49,880 nucleotides of DNA, taken from the NCBI RefSeq assembly GCF_030651745.1, contig NZ_JAUSCC010000096.1:1-49880 (forward strand), in the 5' to 3' direction. The translations under genes and the position numbers were made by a program. The notes beneath the pieces were generated by a model. It had not been told where the DNA came from, did no database searches, and saw nothing but the letters and a program-made list of their open reading frames with translations. Source of the DNA: Methylophaga sp. (GTDB lineage Bacteria; Pseudomonadota; Gammaproteobacteria; Nitrosococcales; Methylophagaceae). This document shows positions 27,724 to 37,344 of the stretch, one piece after another; position 1 is the first letter of the stretch; every line of letters starts with the position of its first letter.

Positions 27724-28728
27724 ATGCAGGCATTACAGTTCCAGAATGCTCAGGCCACGGCGCAGATAATCAGCCAACCCACACCTAAAGCAAGCGGTTA
27801 TGACGTGCTGGTTGCGGTTGAGGCTGTAGCAGTGAATCCGGTGGATTTAAAAGTCAAATCAACTATTCAAGCCGATTCGACGGGTAAAATTATCGGCTGG
27901 GATGCCGCTGGTACCATCGTAGAAGTTGGCGAACAATGTGATGATTTTCGGGTTGGAGATAAAGTCTTCTACGCCGGTGATGTTGGCCGTGATGGCTGTT
28001 TTGCCACGCATCAATTGGTGGATTCACGGATTATTGCCAAAGCCCCGCACTCTCTGGAAATGCATCAGGCAGCCGCATTACCGTTAACCAGTCTGACTGC
28101 ATGGGAAAGTCTGTTTGATCGTCTGAAAATTGATGCTAAAAAAGATCAGGATAAAACATTACTTATTATCGGTGGCGCTGGCGGTGTCGGCTCCATGGCC
28201 ATTCAATTGGCAAAGCAGTTAACCACCCTCAAAGTCATTGCCACCGCATCACGTCCGGAAAGCAAACAATGGTGTGAAACATTAGGTGCTGACGCGGTTG
28301 TCAGTCATCAAGGTTCTTTAACCAGCAACTATCAACAAGCCAATCTGCCAGCCCCGGACTATATTTTGTGTCTTAATGACAGCGACTATTACTATCCACA
28401 AATGGTTGAATTAATTGCCCCGCAGGGTCTGATTGCTCTGGTAGTCAATTTTCAGCAGCACGTCGATTTGAATCTACTGAAAAACAAAAGCGCCGGACTG
28501 ATTTGGGAATTTATGTTTACCCGCCCTCGTATGCAAACCAATGATATTCAACAACAGGGAAAGATTCTCAAACGCATTGCTGAGATGGTTGAATTAAACC
28601 AATTACAGCCTATTGCACAACAGCATTTTGACAAATTAACCTCACAAACTCTTGAACTGGCTCATGATTTAATCCGCCAAGGACAAACAATCGGTAAAAT
28701 CACGCTCGGCCCATTATCTGATACATAG
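27724..28728 (+). CDS. Zinc-independent alcohol dehydrogenase / quinone oxidoreductase-like protein
   Basis: Medium-chain dehydrogenase/reductase of 334 residues. It has the GroES-like N-terminal domain (AVAVNPVDLKVK, IIGWDAAGTIVEVGEQC) and an NADPH-binding Rossmann loop IIGGAGGVGSMAIQLAK (about 143-159). The usual zinc-ligand Cys cluster is not apparent. It resembles the TIGR02817 adh family. I chose the ATG at 27724, preceded by GGAGAAATAATC, over an in-frame start inside the upstream gene. The substrate is unknown. Confidence 0.88.
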   Translation: MQALQFQNAQATAQIISQPTPKASGYDVLVAVEAVAVNPVDLKVKSTIQADSTGKIIGWDAAGTIVEVGEQCDDFRVGDKVFYAGDVGRDGCFATHQLVDSRIIAKAPHSLEMHQAAALPLTSLTAWESLFDRLKIDAKKDQDKTLLIIGGAGGVGSMAIQLAKQLTTLKVIATASRPESKQWCETLGADAVVSHQGSLTSNYQQANLPAPDYILCLNDSDYYYPQMVELIAPQGLIALVVNFQQHVDLNLLKNKSAGLIWEFMFTRPRMQTNDIQQQGKILKRIAEMVELNQLQPIAQQHFDKLTSQTLELAHDLIRQGQTIGKITLGPLSDT

Positions 28729-28785
28729 CGCGGCTGAGCATATGCCCGTATAATTAGTGCCACTATTATGAAGACTGAGGTAAAC

Positions 28786-29277
28786 ATGCAATCAACTAAT
28801 TCACCTAAGTATTTGATCGGCAGTTTAATTGTTGTAGCCATACTGTTTGGAGTCGCCAATCTGATTTTATCAAATATGCTGGCTATTGCTGATGGTGTAG
28901 TCGAACCTGAACCCATGGACGCTGAAGCCATTGCCGAAAGATTAAAACCAGTTGCCAGAGAAAATATTGGTGAAGAACAGATTGCCGAAGCACCCGCTGC
29001 TGATGAAACAGAAGATGCTGCACAAGCCGGTGATAACAGCGTCGGTAAACAAGTTGTTACTCAGGTCTGTGCTGTATGCCACGCATCTGGCATGATGAAT
29101 TCGCCAAAAATTGGTAATGCTGCTGACTGGGCTCCGCGTATTGAACAAGGCATGGAAACTGTCTATAACCACGCGATTAATGGTTTCAATATGATGCCGG
29201 CCCGTGGCGGTAATCCGAAACTAAGCGATGAAGAAGTTAAAGCCGCTGTGGATTACATGATTTCATCAGCTGACTAA
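28786..29277 (+). CDS. Membrane-anchored cytochrome c5-like protein
   Basis: Monohaem c-type cytochrome facing the periplasm. The N-terminal segment (YLIGSLIVVAILFGVANLIL) is a TM anchor or signal, followed by an acidic Glu/Ala-rich linker of about 50 residues. The haem site is CAVCH (about 95-99), and the axial Met is in NMMPARGG. The domain matches cytochrome c5. GAGG before the ATG at 28786 favours this start over one 18 bp upstream. It is followed by a strong terminator. Confidence 0.9.
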   Translation: MQSTNSPKYLIGSLIVVAILFGVANLILSNMLAIADGVVEPEPMDAEAIAERLKPVARENIGEEQIAEAPAADETEDAAQAGDNSVGKQVVTQVCAVCHASGMMNSPKIGNAADWAPRIEQGMETVYNHAINGFNMMPARGGNPKLSDEEVKAAVDYMISSAD

Positions 29278-29296
29278 AAAATAATTGCATGAACAC

Positions 29297-29326
29297 GCTA
29301 AGCCGGTATATTCCGGCTTAGCTTTT
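29297..29326 (+). terminator. Terminator after cytochrome c gene
   Basis: Perfect 10-bp inverted repeat GCTAAGCCGG / CCGGCTTAGC with a 6-nt loop and TTTT, 19 bp after the stop codon. Confidence 0.9.
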
Positions 29327-29368
29327 GAGATAAATACCCAAACAATACTTTTAGAGTTATTAAGCCAA

Positions 29369-29394
29369 ATGCTGAAACGATTATCGTCTAGCAT
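29369..29394 (+). promoter_or_regulatory. Leader hairpin upstream of mrpA
   Basis: ATGCT pairs with AGCAT, and inside it ACGA pairs with TCGT, with a GAA/CT internal loop and a TTA end loop. It ends 23 bp before the mrpA ATG, which has only a weak ribosome-binding site. A role in translation is possible but unproven. Confidence 0.35.
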
Positions 29395-29417
29395 CGACAG
29401 GGATCACACCAGCCGCC

Positions 29418-32237
29418 ATGAGCTTACTCAGTTTTAATCTCCCCCTTGCCGCCTTATTGCCATTTTTTGCAGCACCTTTTGCTGCATGGGCCACCCGCTA
29501 CAATAGATTAGCCTCAGCCTGGGTAGCTGGTTTAACCACTTTGCTGACCTTGGCACTGCTGTTCCCTTCCATGACATTTATCTTTGCCGGCGAAACCATT
29601 ATTCAACAATGGTCCTGGTTGCCATCGATCGGTTTTAATATCGCCTTCCGACTGGATGGTCTGGCACTGTTATTTGCCCTGCTGATTTTGCTGATTGGAC
29701 TACTGGTCATTATCTATGCCCGGTATTACTTGTCGGCAAAAGATTCCATGGGCCGTTTTTACGCCTATATGCTGATGTTTATGGGCTCAATGCTGGGCAT
29801 TGTGTTATCGGAAAACCTGCTTCAACTAGTAGTGTTCTGGGAACTCACCTCCATTACCTCATTCCTGCTGATCAGTTACTGGCAACACCGCCAGGATGCA
29901 CGCCAAGGTGCACGCATGGCACTTGCTGTTACAGGTGGGGGCGGATTAGCTTTGCTGGGTGGCGTGTTACTGCTCGGTCATATTGTCGGCAGTTATCAGT
30001 TAACCGATGTATTGGCATCGGGTGATTTGATCAAAGGCCACGACTTATATCTGCCAACCTTAGTATTAATTTTGCTTGGTGTGTTTACCAAGTCTGCACA
30101 GTTTCCATTTCATTTCTGGTTACCGCACGCGATGGCGGCCCCAACGCCAGTTTCGGCTTATCTGCATTCAGCCACCATGGTTAAAGCCGGTATCTTTTTA
30201 TTAGCCCGCTTTTTCCCGGCTTTATCCGGTACTCCGGAATGGGTCTGGCTAGTCAGTTCCGCCGGGATGATTACCTTATTGCTAGGTGCTTACGTCGCTT
30301 TATTCAAGCATGATTTAAAAGGTCTATTGGCTTACTCAACGTTGAGTCATCTGGGTCTTATCACGCTGCTGTTTGGTTTTAGCAGTGAGCTGGCGTTGGT
30401 TGCCGCCATTTTCCATATCATCAATCACGCCACCTTTAAAGGTTCGCTGTTTATGGTTGCCGGTATTATCGACCATGAATCCGGTACCCGTGATATGCGT
30501 AAGCTTAACGGTCTGTTCAAAATGATGCCGCATACCGCAGTTCTCGCCATGATTGCGGCGGCCGCGATGGCTGGGGTGCCATTGTTAAATGGTTTCCTGA
30601 GTAAGGAAATGTTCTTTGAACAAGCTATCAGTGCCTCGGGAACACCACTGGCCATTTGGACGATTCCGGCATTGGTTACACTCGCTGCCATTTTCTCCGT
30701 CGCTTATTCACTGCGTTTTATTCATGATGTGTTTTTCAATGGCGAGCCAATTGATCTGCCGAAAACACCGCATGAACCACCCCGCTTTATGAAGATTCCA
30801 GTCGATATTCTGGTGGTGCTCTGTCTGTTGGTTGGTATTGCCCCGATGTATTTAATCAGCCCTATTCTGACGGTTGCTGTTGCATCGAGTCTGCAAACGG
30901 CCGCACCAGAATTCAGTCTGGCCATCTGGCATGGTTTTAACGTGCCTTTATTGATGAGTTTCATTGCCTTGGTATTAGGTGTGGCGGTGTACACAGTCCG
31001 TCATCGTTTATTCGCCTGGAATGAAAAAGGTCTGCACAGCATTGATGGAAAAGCCGTTTTTGACTGGTTGTTAAGAAAAATTACCCGCTTATCGAAAAAA
31101 GTCACCGATGCCTTTGATCAAACTACCTTGCAACCCGCTGTCACCTGGGTAATTGGCGGGGCCTTGGTGTTAAGTATCACGACTTTCTTCCAGTTCAACT
31201 CACCATTACTCGGCAACCGAGTGATGATGGAAGCCGATGTCATTACTTTCCTGATGTCTGCCATTCTTATCGTTGCCAGTGTGCTGACGGTAATACTTCA
31301 CCATAAACGACTGGTCGCCTTGATCACCATCGGTGTAGTCGGCCTGATTGTCGCTTTGGGTTTTGTGAAGTTTTCAGCACCGGACTTGGCTTTGACGCAG
31401 TTATCGGTTGAGGTAGTCACCATCGTGTTGTTATTGCTGGCCCTGTTCTTTTTGCCACAACACACACCGCAGGAACGCAGCTATATTCGCTTTACTCGGG
31501 ATGGCGTTATTTCGGTCTCCGCCGCAGTTTCGGTGTTCTTTTTGACCATGGCTGTATTGAGTCGTGACTATTCGCCTATATCCAACTTCTTTATTGATAA
31601 TGCCAAACCCGGTGGTGGCGGTACCAATGTGGTCAACGTGATTCTGGTTGATTTCCGTGGCTTTGATACCTTAGGTGAAATCGCCGTATTGGCATTAGCA
31701 GGTTTATGCGTATTTGCCATGCTGGAAGGCTTGAAACTGGTAGCACCATCCAAAGACGTCGATGGTCTGGCGTGGAGTCATGATCCACATCCACCAATTA
31801 TGCAGACCTTGACCCGCTTATTATTCCCGTTAATGCTGATGGTAGCGGTATTTATCTTCCTGCGTGGTCATAACCTGCCAGGTGGCGGTTTTATTGCCGG
31901 TCTGATTGCTTCGGTTGCCCTGATTTCACAATACCTTGCTAACGGCATTGACTGGACTAACGAGCGTTTGAGAATCGATATGCATCGGGTGATCTGGATT
32001 GGTTTATTAATTGCCACATTAACCGGTGTGGTATCGATGCTGATTGGTTACCCGTTCCTGACAACCGCCTTTACTTATCTGACTTGGCCGGTTGTCGGCA
32101 AATTTGAAGTGGCCAGTGCAATAGCCTTTGATTTAGGGGTGTTCCTGGTTGTGGTGGGTGCCACGGTAATGATTCTGGTAGAGCTTGGCAAACTCAGCCA
32201 TGCCTCGCATCACATCAAATATGAGGAAGTGAACTAA
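29418..32237 (+). CDS. mrpA: Mrp-type Na+/H+ antiporter subunit A, fused to MrpB
   Basis: Largest subunit of the multi-subunit cation/proton antiporter, related to Complex I NuoL. The 939 residues hold about 20 TM helices. The antiporter core (about 120-400) shows [46 protein letters not shown] and [16 protein letters not shown]. The C-terminal part contains the MrpB domain ([19 protein letters not shown], about 815), so the operon has no separate mrpB; this is the A'-type arrangement. First of six genes; the ATG has only a weak SD. Confidence 0.95.
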   Translation: MSLLSFNLPLAALLPFFAAPFAAWATRYNRLASAWVAGLTTLLTLALLFPSMTFIFAGETIIQQWSWLPSIGFNIAFRLDGLALLFALLILLIGLLVIIYARYYLSAKDSMGRFYAYMLMFMGSMLGIVLSENLLQLVVFWELTSITSFLLISYWQHRQDARQGARMALAVTGGGGLALLGGVLLLGHIVGSYQLTDVLASGDLIKGHDLYLPTLVLILLGVFTKSAQFPFHFWLPHAMAAPTPVSAYLHSATMVKAGIFLLARFFPALSGTPEWVWLVSSAGMITLLLGAYVALFKHDLKGLLAYSTLSHLGLITLLFGFSSELALVAAIFHIINHATFKGSLFMVAGIIDHESGTRDMRKLNGLFKMMPHTAVLAMIAAAAMAGVPLLNGFLSKEMFFEQAISASGTPLAIWTIPALVTLAAIFSVAYSLRFIHDVFFNGEPIDLPKTPHEPPRFMKIPVDILVVLCLLVGIAPMYLISPILTVAVASSLQTAAPEFSLAIWHGFNVPLLMSFIALVLGVAVYTVRHRLFAWNEKGLHSIDGKAVFDWLLRKITRLSKKVTDAFDQTTLQPAVTWVIGGALVLSITTFFQFNSPLLGNRVMMEADVITFLMSAILIVASVLTVILHHKRLVALITIGVVGLIVALGFVKFSAPDLALTQLSVEVVTIVLLLLALFFLPQHTPQERSYIRFTRDGVISVSAAVSVFFLTMAVLSRDYSPISNFFIDNAKPGGGGTNVVNVILVDFRGFDTLGEIAVLALAGLCVFAMLEGLKLVAPSKDVDGLAWSHDPHPPIMQTLTRLLFPLMLMVAVFIFLRGHNLPGGGFIAGLIASVALISQYLANGIDWTNERLRIDMHRVIWIGLLIATLTGVVSMLIGYPFLTTAFTYLTWPVVGKFEVASAIAFDLGVFLVVVGATVMILVELGKLSHASHHIKYEEVN

Positions 32238-32629
32238 TGGAGTGGCTAATTGCCAGTGTCATTGCCGTTATGACCGGTTGTGGCGTGTATTTAACGCTGA
32301 GAGCCAGAACCTTCCCGGTGGTATTGGGATTAACCATGCTCGCCTATGCGGTAAATGTGTTTTTGTTTGCCATGGGTCGTTTACAAGTCGGCTTACCTGC
32401 CGTTATCGATCCTGCCGCTGCCGGGTACACTGATCCTCTGCCACAAGCCTTAGTGTTAACCGCCATCGTTATTGCTTTTGGTATGACCGCATTCCTTATC
32501 GTATTGGCATTAAAAGCGCGCAGCGAACTGGGTAATGATCATGTTGATGGGCTGCATCGCTCCGCCGATGAACGCAAAGCCCGTAAACATAAATCGGCAA
32601 AATCTGATTCTGAACGGAGTGCATCATGA
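32237..32629 (+). CDS. mrpC: Mrp antiporter subunit C
   Basis: NuoK-like 130-residue subunit with three TM helices. FPVVLGLTMLAYAVNVFLFAMG and DPLPQALVLTAIVIAFGMTAF are typical MrpC segments. The C-terminal tail is charged. It overlaps mrpA by one base (TAATG) and mrpD by four. Confidence 0.95.
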   Translation: MEWLIASVIAVMTGCGVYLTLRARTFPVVLGLTMLAYAVNVFLFAMGRLQVGLPAVIDPAAAGYTDPLPQALVLTAIVIAFGMTAFLIVLALKARSELGNDHVDGLHRSADERKARKHKSAKSDSERSAS

Positions 32630-34152
32630 GTCCGTTCACCATTCTGCCAATATTGTTGCCATTAATCGGCGGCATTTTGATGCTGATAGCTCGTCCAGCT
32701 GGCATTCAGACACAACGTATCTTAAACCTGATATTAGTCAGCTTACTGGTGGGCATCAGTCTTGTCAGTTTCAACCTGGCAAGCAGCGATATTCAGCAAG
32801 TGGTCTTGCTCGGTAACTGGCAGGCACCATTTGGTATTGTGATTGTGCTGGATCGCTTATCGGCGATGATGTTGTTGCTGACATCCCTGCTCGCCCTGGC
32901 AGCCTTATGGTATGCAATACGCACTGACACCGATAAACAGGGACAACATTTCCATGTGTTGTTCCAGATGCAGCTGTTTGGCCTCAACGGCGCATTTATG
33001 ACCGGTGACGTGTTCAATCTGTTTGTGTTCTTTGAAGTGCTGCTACTCGCTTCTTACGGTTTATTGCTCCACGGTGGTGGTCGTTTGCGTACTCGCGCAG
33101 GTCTGCATTATGTGGTGATTAATCTGGTAGGTTCGACGCTGTTCCTGTTTGCCGTCGGCACGCTTTACGGCATTCTCGGTACGCTGAACATTGCGGATAT
33201 GGCCGTTGCAGTACAAACCGTATCTCCGGAAGATCAAGGCATTGTCGCTACCGCGGCGGTGTTACTGCTGGTGGTATTTGGCATTAAAGCCGCGATGTTT
33301 CCTCTGTATCTGTGGTTACCCGGCGCGTATGCCTACACCTCGGCACCTGTTGCAGCACTATTTGCCATCATGACTAAGGTTGGGCTGTATTCGATTATTC
33401 GCGTACACGGCACCATCTTTGGTGAACAGGCCGGTGATCTGGCATTTGTGCATGTGCAATGGGTGTTACTGCTTGGCTTAATAACTTTGGCCTTGGCTGC
33501 GTTAGGTGTACTGGCCGCACGTGCATTACGCCGTCAGGTAGCGTATTTGATATTGGCTTCGGTCGCGACCTTGATGATTGCCATCGGTATTAACACCGAA
33601 TTAGCATTAACGGCAACTTTCTACTATTTGATACATTCCACCCTGCTCGGTGCAGCAATGTTTTTAATCGCTGATGTGATTTTCAGAGGTCGAGGCACCT
33701 ATGCGGATTCATTGACCAAGGCTATTCCAATTGATCGTCCGATAATTGTGGGTTCCGTTTTCATGGTGCTGGCGATTGCCTTAACCGGTATGCCGCCATT
33801 ATCAGGCTTTTTCGGCAAGGTAATGATTCTCAACTCAGCCCTTACGCATCCTTGGTTTGCGGCCATATTATCGGTGATTCTGGTAGCCGGCTTGTTGATG
33901 ATTGTGGCAGTTTGTCGTTCCGGTTCATTGATGTTTTACAGTGTCAAAAAAGATAAATCGGAACAGGCATCACCGTTAAATAAATCTGCATTTGTGGCAG
34001 TGATCATGCTGATGCTGGTCAGTCCGTTAATGGTAGTTTTTGCCAAACCCTTGAATGATATGAGCGCTCAAATTGCTGCACAGTTATACGATCATCAGGC
34101 TTATATTGATGCCGTATTAACGACGCTTCCTCATGGAGAAAACGGCAAATGA
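32626..34152 (+). CDS. mrpD: Mrp antiporter subunit D
   Basis: NuoM/N-like proton-conducting subunit of 508 residues with about 14 TM helices. Diagnostic stretches are TGDVFNLFVFFEVLLLASYGLLL (with the conserved Glu), AAMFPLYLWLPGAYAYTSAPVAALF and GMPPLSGFFGKVMIL. It overlaps its neighbours by four bases at each end. Confidence 0.96.
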   Translation: MSPFTILPILLPLIGGILMLIARPAGIQTQRILNLILVSLLVGISLVSFNLASSDIQQVVLLGNWQAPFGIVIVLDRLSAMMLLLTSLLALAALWYAIRTDTDKQGQHFHVLFQMQLFGLNGAFMTGDVFNLFVFFEVLLLASYGLLLHGGGRLRTRAGLHYVVINLVGSTLFLFAVGTLYGILGTLNIADMAVAVQTVSPEDQGIVATAAVLLLVVFGIKAAMFPLYLWLPGAYAYTSAPVAALFAIMTKVGLYSIIRVHGTIFGEQAGDLAFVHVQWVLLLGLITLALAALGVLAARALRRQVAYLILASVATLMIAIGINTELALTATFYYLIHSTLLGAAMFLIADVIFRGRGTYADSLTKAIPIDRPIIVGSVFMVLAIALTGMPPLSGFFGKVMILNSALTHPWFAAILSVILVAGLLMIVAVCRSGSLMFYSVKKDKSEQASPLNKSAFVAVIMLMLVSPLMVVFAKPLNDMSAQIAAQLYDHQAYIDAVLTTLPHGENGK

Positions 34153-34646
34153 TGTTTCGGCGAATATTTCCCCATCCGTTACTGACCCTGATTTTATGGG
34201 CTATCTGGTTATTACTGAATAACAGTATCGATCCGGGACATATCGTGCTGGGTGGTGCTTTAGCGGTATTTATTCCATGGCTGACATCCAGTTACTGGCC
34301 GGAGCAAATTATCATTCGTCGGCCATGGATGCTGGTTTTGTACATTCTGAAAGTCTTGTATGAAATTCTGGTTGCCAACGCGGTGGTGGCCAAGTTGATC
34401 CTCGGCCCACAGAAAAATCTCAATCCCGGCTTTTTACATTATGAATTACAGTTAACCAGCCCGGTCGGTGTCAGTCTGTTAGCCAATACCATCTCATTAA
34501 CACCGGGTACTGTCAGCTGTGATCTCAGCGAAGACCGTCGCTATTTACTGATCCACGCCCTGCACATTGATGATGTGGCAGAAATCAAAGCTGAAATCTT
34601 CCACAAATTCGAAAAGCCATTGCTGGAGATCTTTGTCATATGCTGA
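34149..34646 (+). CDS. mrpE: Mrp antiporter subunit E
   Basis: The 165-residue subunit has two or three N-terminal hydrophobic helices and a cytosolic C-terminal domain with the family motif LANTISLTPGTVSCDLSED. It overlaps mrpD by four bases and mrpF by seven. Confidence 0.94.
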   Translation: MMFRRIFPHPLLTLILWAIWLLLNNSIDPGHIVLGGALAVFIPWLTSSYWPEQIIIRRPWMLVLYILKVLYEILVANAVVAKLILGPQKNLNPGFLHYELQLTSPVGVSLLANTISLTPGTVSCDLSEDRRYLLIHALHIDDVAEIKAEIFHKFEKPLLEIFVIC

Positions 34647-34909
34647 ATCTGGCCTTATCAATTGCTTTTGTGATGGTCGCCATTGCGATCCTGCTGAGTT
34701 TTATCCGGCTGATTATCGGCCCTAGCGTACCGGACAGGATCCTGGCGCTGGACACCTTATATATCAACACCATTGCCCTGCTGATTTTGCTGGGAATCTA
34801 CCTGAAAAGTGCGCTGTATTTCGAAGCGGCACTGTTAATCGCCGTAATGGGCTTTATGGGTACGCTGGCGCTAAGCAAATATCTGCTGCGCGGCGACATA
34901 ATGGAATAG
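34640..34909 (+). CDS. mrpF: Mrp antiporter subunit F
   Basis: The 89-residue subunit has three TM helices; RLIIGPSVPDRILALDTLYINTIALL is the family signature. The start lies within the end of mrpE. Confidence 0.94.
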   Translation: MLNLALSIAFVMVAIAILLSFIRLIIGPSVPDRILALDTLYINTIALLILLGIYLKSALYFEAALLIAVMGFMGTLALSKYLLRGDIME

Positions 34910-34917
34910 AGGCAATT

Positions 34918-35241
34918 ATGCTCGAGTGGACATTAGCAATTTTGATTTTACTGGGAGCGTTTTTCACGCTGGTCGGTTCGATTGGTTTATATAAACTTTC
35001 CGATTTCTATATGCGATTACACGGCCCAACCAAAGCCAGTACCCTAGGTGTCGGTGCCATTCTGGTCGCTTCAGCCATTCATTTCAGTCTAAAAACTGAT
35101 GGTGTCAGCTTGCATGAAATTCTGGTCACGCTGTTTTTGTTTATCACCGCGCCGGTAAGTGCTCATCTGATGGCCAAAGCTGCCATTCATATCAAAGTTA
35201 AACAGGTTGAACGCACCCGCCAGCTTGATAAAAAATCTTGA
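34918..35241 (+). CDS. mrpG: Mrp antiporter subunit G
   Basis: The 107-residue last subunit has three TM helices and the motif [27 protein letters not shown] positively charged C-terminal tail follows. GAGG precedes the ATG after an 8-bp gap from mrpF. Confidence 0.94.
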   Translation: MLEWTLAILILLGAFFTLVGSIGLYKLSDFYMRLHGPTKASTLGVGAILVASAIHFSLKTDGVSLHEILVTLFLFITAPVSAHLMAKAAIHIKVKQVERTRQLDKKS

Positions 35242-35252
35242 TAGAAAAAAAC

Positions 35253-35720
35253 GTGACCGAAGCTCGACAACCCCAAATATGGGTCGATGCCGATGCCTGT
35301 CCAGTAGTGATAAAAGAAATTCTGTATCGCGCTGCCACTCGCACCGAGACTCATACCACCTTTATTGCCAACCACAGTTTACGATTACCACCCTCGCCCT
35401 TTCTTAAATTCCAGCAAGTGCAATCCGGGTTTGATGTGGCCGACAATGAAATTGTCGAACGGCTGCAAAAAGGCGATTTAGTGATTACCGCCGATATTCC
35501 CCTCGCCGCTGAAGCCATCGAAAAAGGTGCGTTAGCATTAAATCCCAGAGGCGAACTCTATACCACCGACACCATCAGTGCCCGCCTCACCATGCGTAAT
35601 TTTATGGAAACGATGCGCAGTAGTGGTGAACATATGGGTGGCCCCGCCACCTTTAATCAACGCGACAGACAAGCGTTTGGTAATCAATTGGATAAGTGGT
35701 TGCAGAAGGCTAAACGTTAA
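35253..35720 (+). CDS. yaiI: YaiI/YqxD family protein (UPF0178)
   Basis: Cytosolic protein with a PIN-like fold in this family; the function is not established. Strong matches to E. coli Yai[21 protein letters not shown] near the N-terminus, [30 protein letters not shown] and [14 protein letters not shown]. The GTG start gives 155 residues; a TTG at 35238 overlapping the mrpG stop is an alternative adding five residues. Neither has a clear SD. It probably rides on the mrp transcript. Confidence 0.9.
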   Translation: MTEARQPQIWVDADACPVVIKEILYRAATRTETHTTFIANHSLRLPPSPFLKFQQVQSGFDVADNEIVERLQKGDLVITADIPLAAEAIEKGALALNPRGELYTTDTISARLTMRNFMETMRSSGEHMGGPATFNQRDRQAFGNQLDKWLQKAKR

Positions 35721-35763
35721 AGATTACGCCTCAGTGAGTTTCCACCAGCTTTCTATGCTGAAT

Positions 35764-36369
35764 TTATAACGGCTTAATAGCCACCTTGCGAAACTTGATC
35801 GCACCTGCTGCGTGTTGCAGCGTGATCGGCCCTTCGGTGAATAGACCGTTATTAAGCTGTGAAACCTTCTCGCCATTAAGCACTACAGTAATGTCCCGCC
35901 CTTTAGCCGTAATTTCAAAAGTGTTCCATTGACCAGCAGCTTTGGGCATCGGATTTACTTCAGCGAAAAGCACAATCCCACCGGTGCCATAAGACTGGTC
36001 CGGACGCTGGTCAAAAATATTCACCTCATAGCAAGACCGTAACGTGATTTCCGAAGGATCCTGGCAGCGAAGAAAAACCCCGCTATTGGCATCGTCACTC
36101 GACCAAAACTCAACATATAGCTGGAAATCCTTATAGTTGTTCTGAGTAACCAGATGTGCAGCATCCTCCCCCATGAGTTTGTCAGCAACAATCGCCCCGT
36201 CCTCCACCCGCCAATTGCTCTCACCAACACGATTCCACTCACTGCCGATAGTCTTACCGTCGAATAAAGAAACCCAGCCAGATTCAGTTTTCCCCGTCGC
36301 CCAGACACCGGCGGTTGCAATGGAAAGTCCTGCGGCAATAACAGCTGCGAGTTTTGATACACGTTGCAT
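35764..36369 (-). CDS. Secreted DUF1080 (3-keto-disaccharide hydrolase-like) protein
   Basis: The 201-residue product has a signal peptide (about 1-25, ending GVWATG) and a DUF1080 concanavalin-like domain: GWVSLFDGKTIGSEW, VEDGAIVADK, DANSGVFLRCQ, QWNTFEITAKGRDITVVLNGE and a final GAIKFRKVAIKPL. Family members bind or cleave glycans, some hydrolysing 3-keto-glycosides. AAAGGA lies upstream of the ATG. It is convergent with the yaiI-like gene and is the last ordinary chromosomal gene before the cassette array. The 265 bp between it and the first attC hold nothing I can name. Confidence 0.88.
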   Translation of the reverse strand: MQRVSKLAAVIAAGLSIATAGVWATGKTESGWVSLFDGKTIGSEWNRVGESNWRVEDGAIVADKLMGEDAAHLVTQNNYKDFQLYVEFWSSDDANSGVFLRCQDPSEITLRSCYEVNIFDQRPDQSYGTGGIVLFAEVNPMPKAAGQWNTFEITAKGRDITVVLNGEKVSQLNNGLFTEGPITLQHAAGAIKFRKVAIKPL

Positions 36370-36634
36370 TTATTTTTCCTTTAGGGGGACGATAACTCTG
36401 TCGTTGGTTTGATGGCTGCTTTTCTACTTTGCTTTGCTAAGTCTAGTTGTCGGTGGATTAAAGATACTACTTGATGATTAAGTATTTATTAGCCGAACAA
36501 CTCATTTTTACACTGGCTCAAAATGTCGTACTGCAGCTCTTGAAAAATCTAGCCAAGACTGTGGGTTTGTTGTTCCGTATCACGACCGGAAATGCAACCT
36601 ACACTGATCTGATTTCAACATTCTGGGCAGTCTG

Positions 36635-36682
36635 ACCTAACGCTGCATTGACGCGCTTGTTGCGTTCATTGTTTTATTAGCG
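36635..36682 (-). other. attC site A (left end of array)
   Basis: On the minus strand it runs from CGCTAAT, through an imperfect stem ACGC-AACAA-GCGCGT, to GTTAGGT, which matches GTTRRRY exactly. The first box is degenerate relative to RYYYAAC. The methyltransferase stop codon (TAG) lies inside the last box. Confidence 0.65.
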
Positions 36683-37344
36683 CCAATGAAAATGACTGAC
36701 GCCGGTTTATTGGTTTCGGGGTGCATAGGCTCACGCATCTCGAGTAATTGCAATCCGTTAGCTGAAAATAGGGTCACCCAGCTTTCAAGTGTCCTGAAAA
36801 ACCACGGTGCTGGATCAATAAAGTCTGAGCCAAAACCAGCCCAAGAGCCCTCCCGCCAACCGTCGACATAAGGCAGATCGCCCGCGACAACAACAGGGTG
36901 AAGTGTTTGCACGATAAACACCCCGCCCAGTTTCAGATACGCCGGTACAGCACTAAACAGCGCCTCTACCGATTCCTTTCCAAGAAGCGAAAAATTGCAG
37001 ACGACAACATCGAAAACGTCTCTAATCACACCGGCCGCGACAGCTTCGTAAGATGCAATCAGAAAATCCCCTCCGCCAGCAGTTTTGGCCTGCTTAATGA
37101 GTTCAGGCACTACATCGACCCCGACCAAATGCGGTACTTGGGGCGCTAATTCACGGATGAGCCATCCCTCGCCACAGCCAATATCGAGCACAGATTCAGG
37201 AGAATGACTCAACACAGCTTCGACGATTGCTTTGTCTGTTATCAGCTTTCGGCTTTCGATTTGCCCACCACGCACGGCCGCAGTCCACGGCCCCGCATTC
37301 TTCGTCCACGAATCTACAATTTTTTCGTCACTATAGGGTTTCAT
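36637..37344 (-). CDS. Class I SAM-dependent methyltransferase (cassette gene)
   Basis: The 235-residue cytosolic protein has motif I VLDIGCGEGWLIREL (about 51-65), an acidic residue after VGVDV, and VVCNFSLLGKESVEALF. It resembles small-molecule methyltransferases of the UbiE/Methyltransf_11 type; the substrate is unknown. The start overlaps the kinase-like gene by four bases (ATGA), so one cassette carries two coupled genes, which is less usual than one. The last about 13 residues (NKTMNATSASMQR) are encoded by attC site A. Confidence 0.85.
   Translation of the reverse strand: MKPYSDEKIVDSWTKNAGPWTAAVRGGQIESRKLITDKAIVEAVLSHSPESVLDIGCGEGWLIRELAPQVPHLVGVDVVPELIKQAKTAGGGDFLIASYEAVAAGVIRDVFDVVVCNFSLLGKESVEALFSAVPAYLKLGGVFIVQTLHPVVVAGDLPYVDGWREGSWAGFGSDFIDPAPWFFRTLESWVTLFSANGLQLLEMREPMHPETNKPASVIFIGANKTMNATSASMQR

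Noticed and set aside
29418..35241. Missing mrpB as a sign of a broken Mrp operon
   Set aside because: The MrpB domain is present at the C-terminus of the long MrpA, a known fused arrangement.
36470..36634. A further attC left of site A, suggested by CGGCTAATAAATAC on the minus strand
   Set aside because: No GTTRRRY partner is found at a fitting distance.
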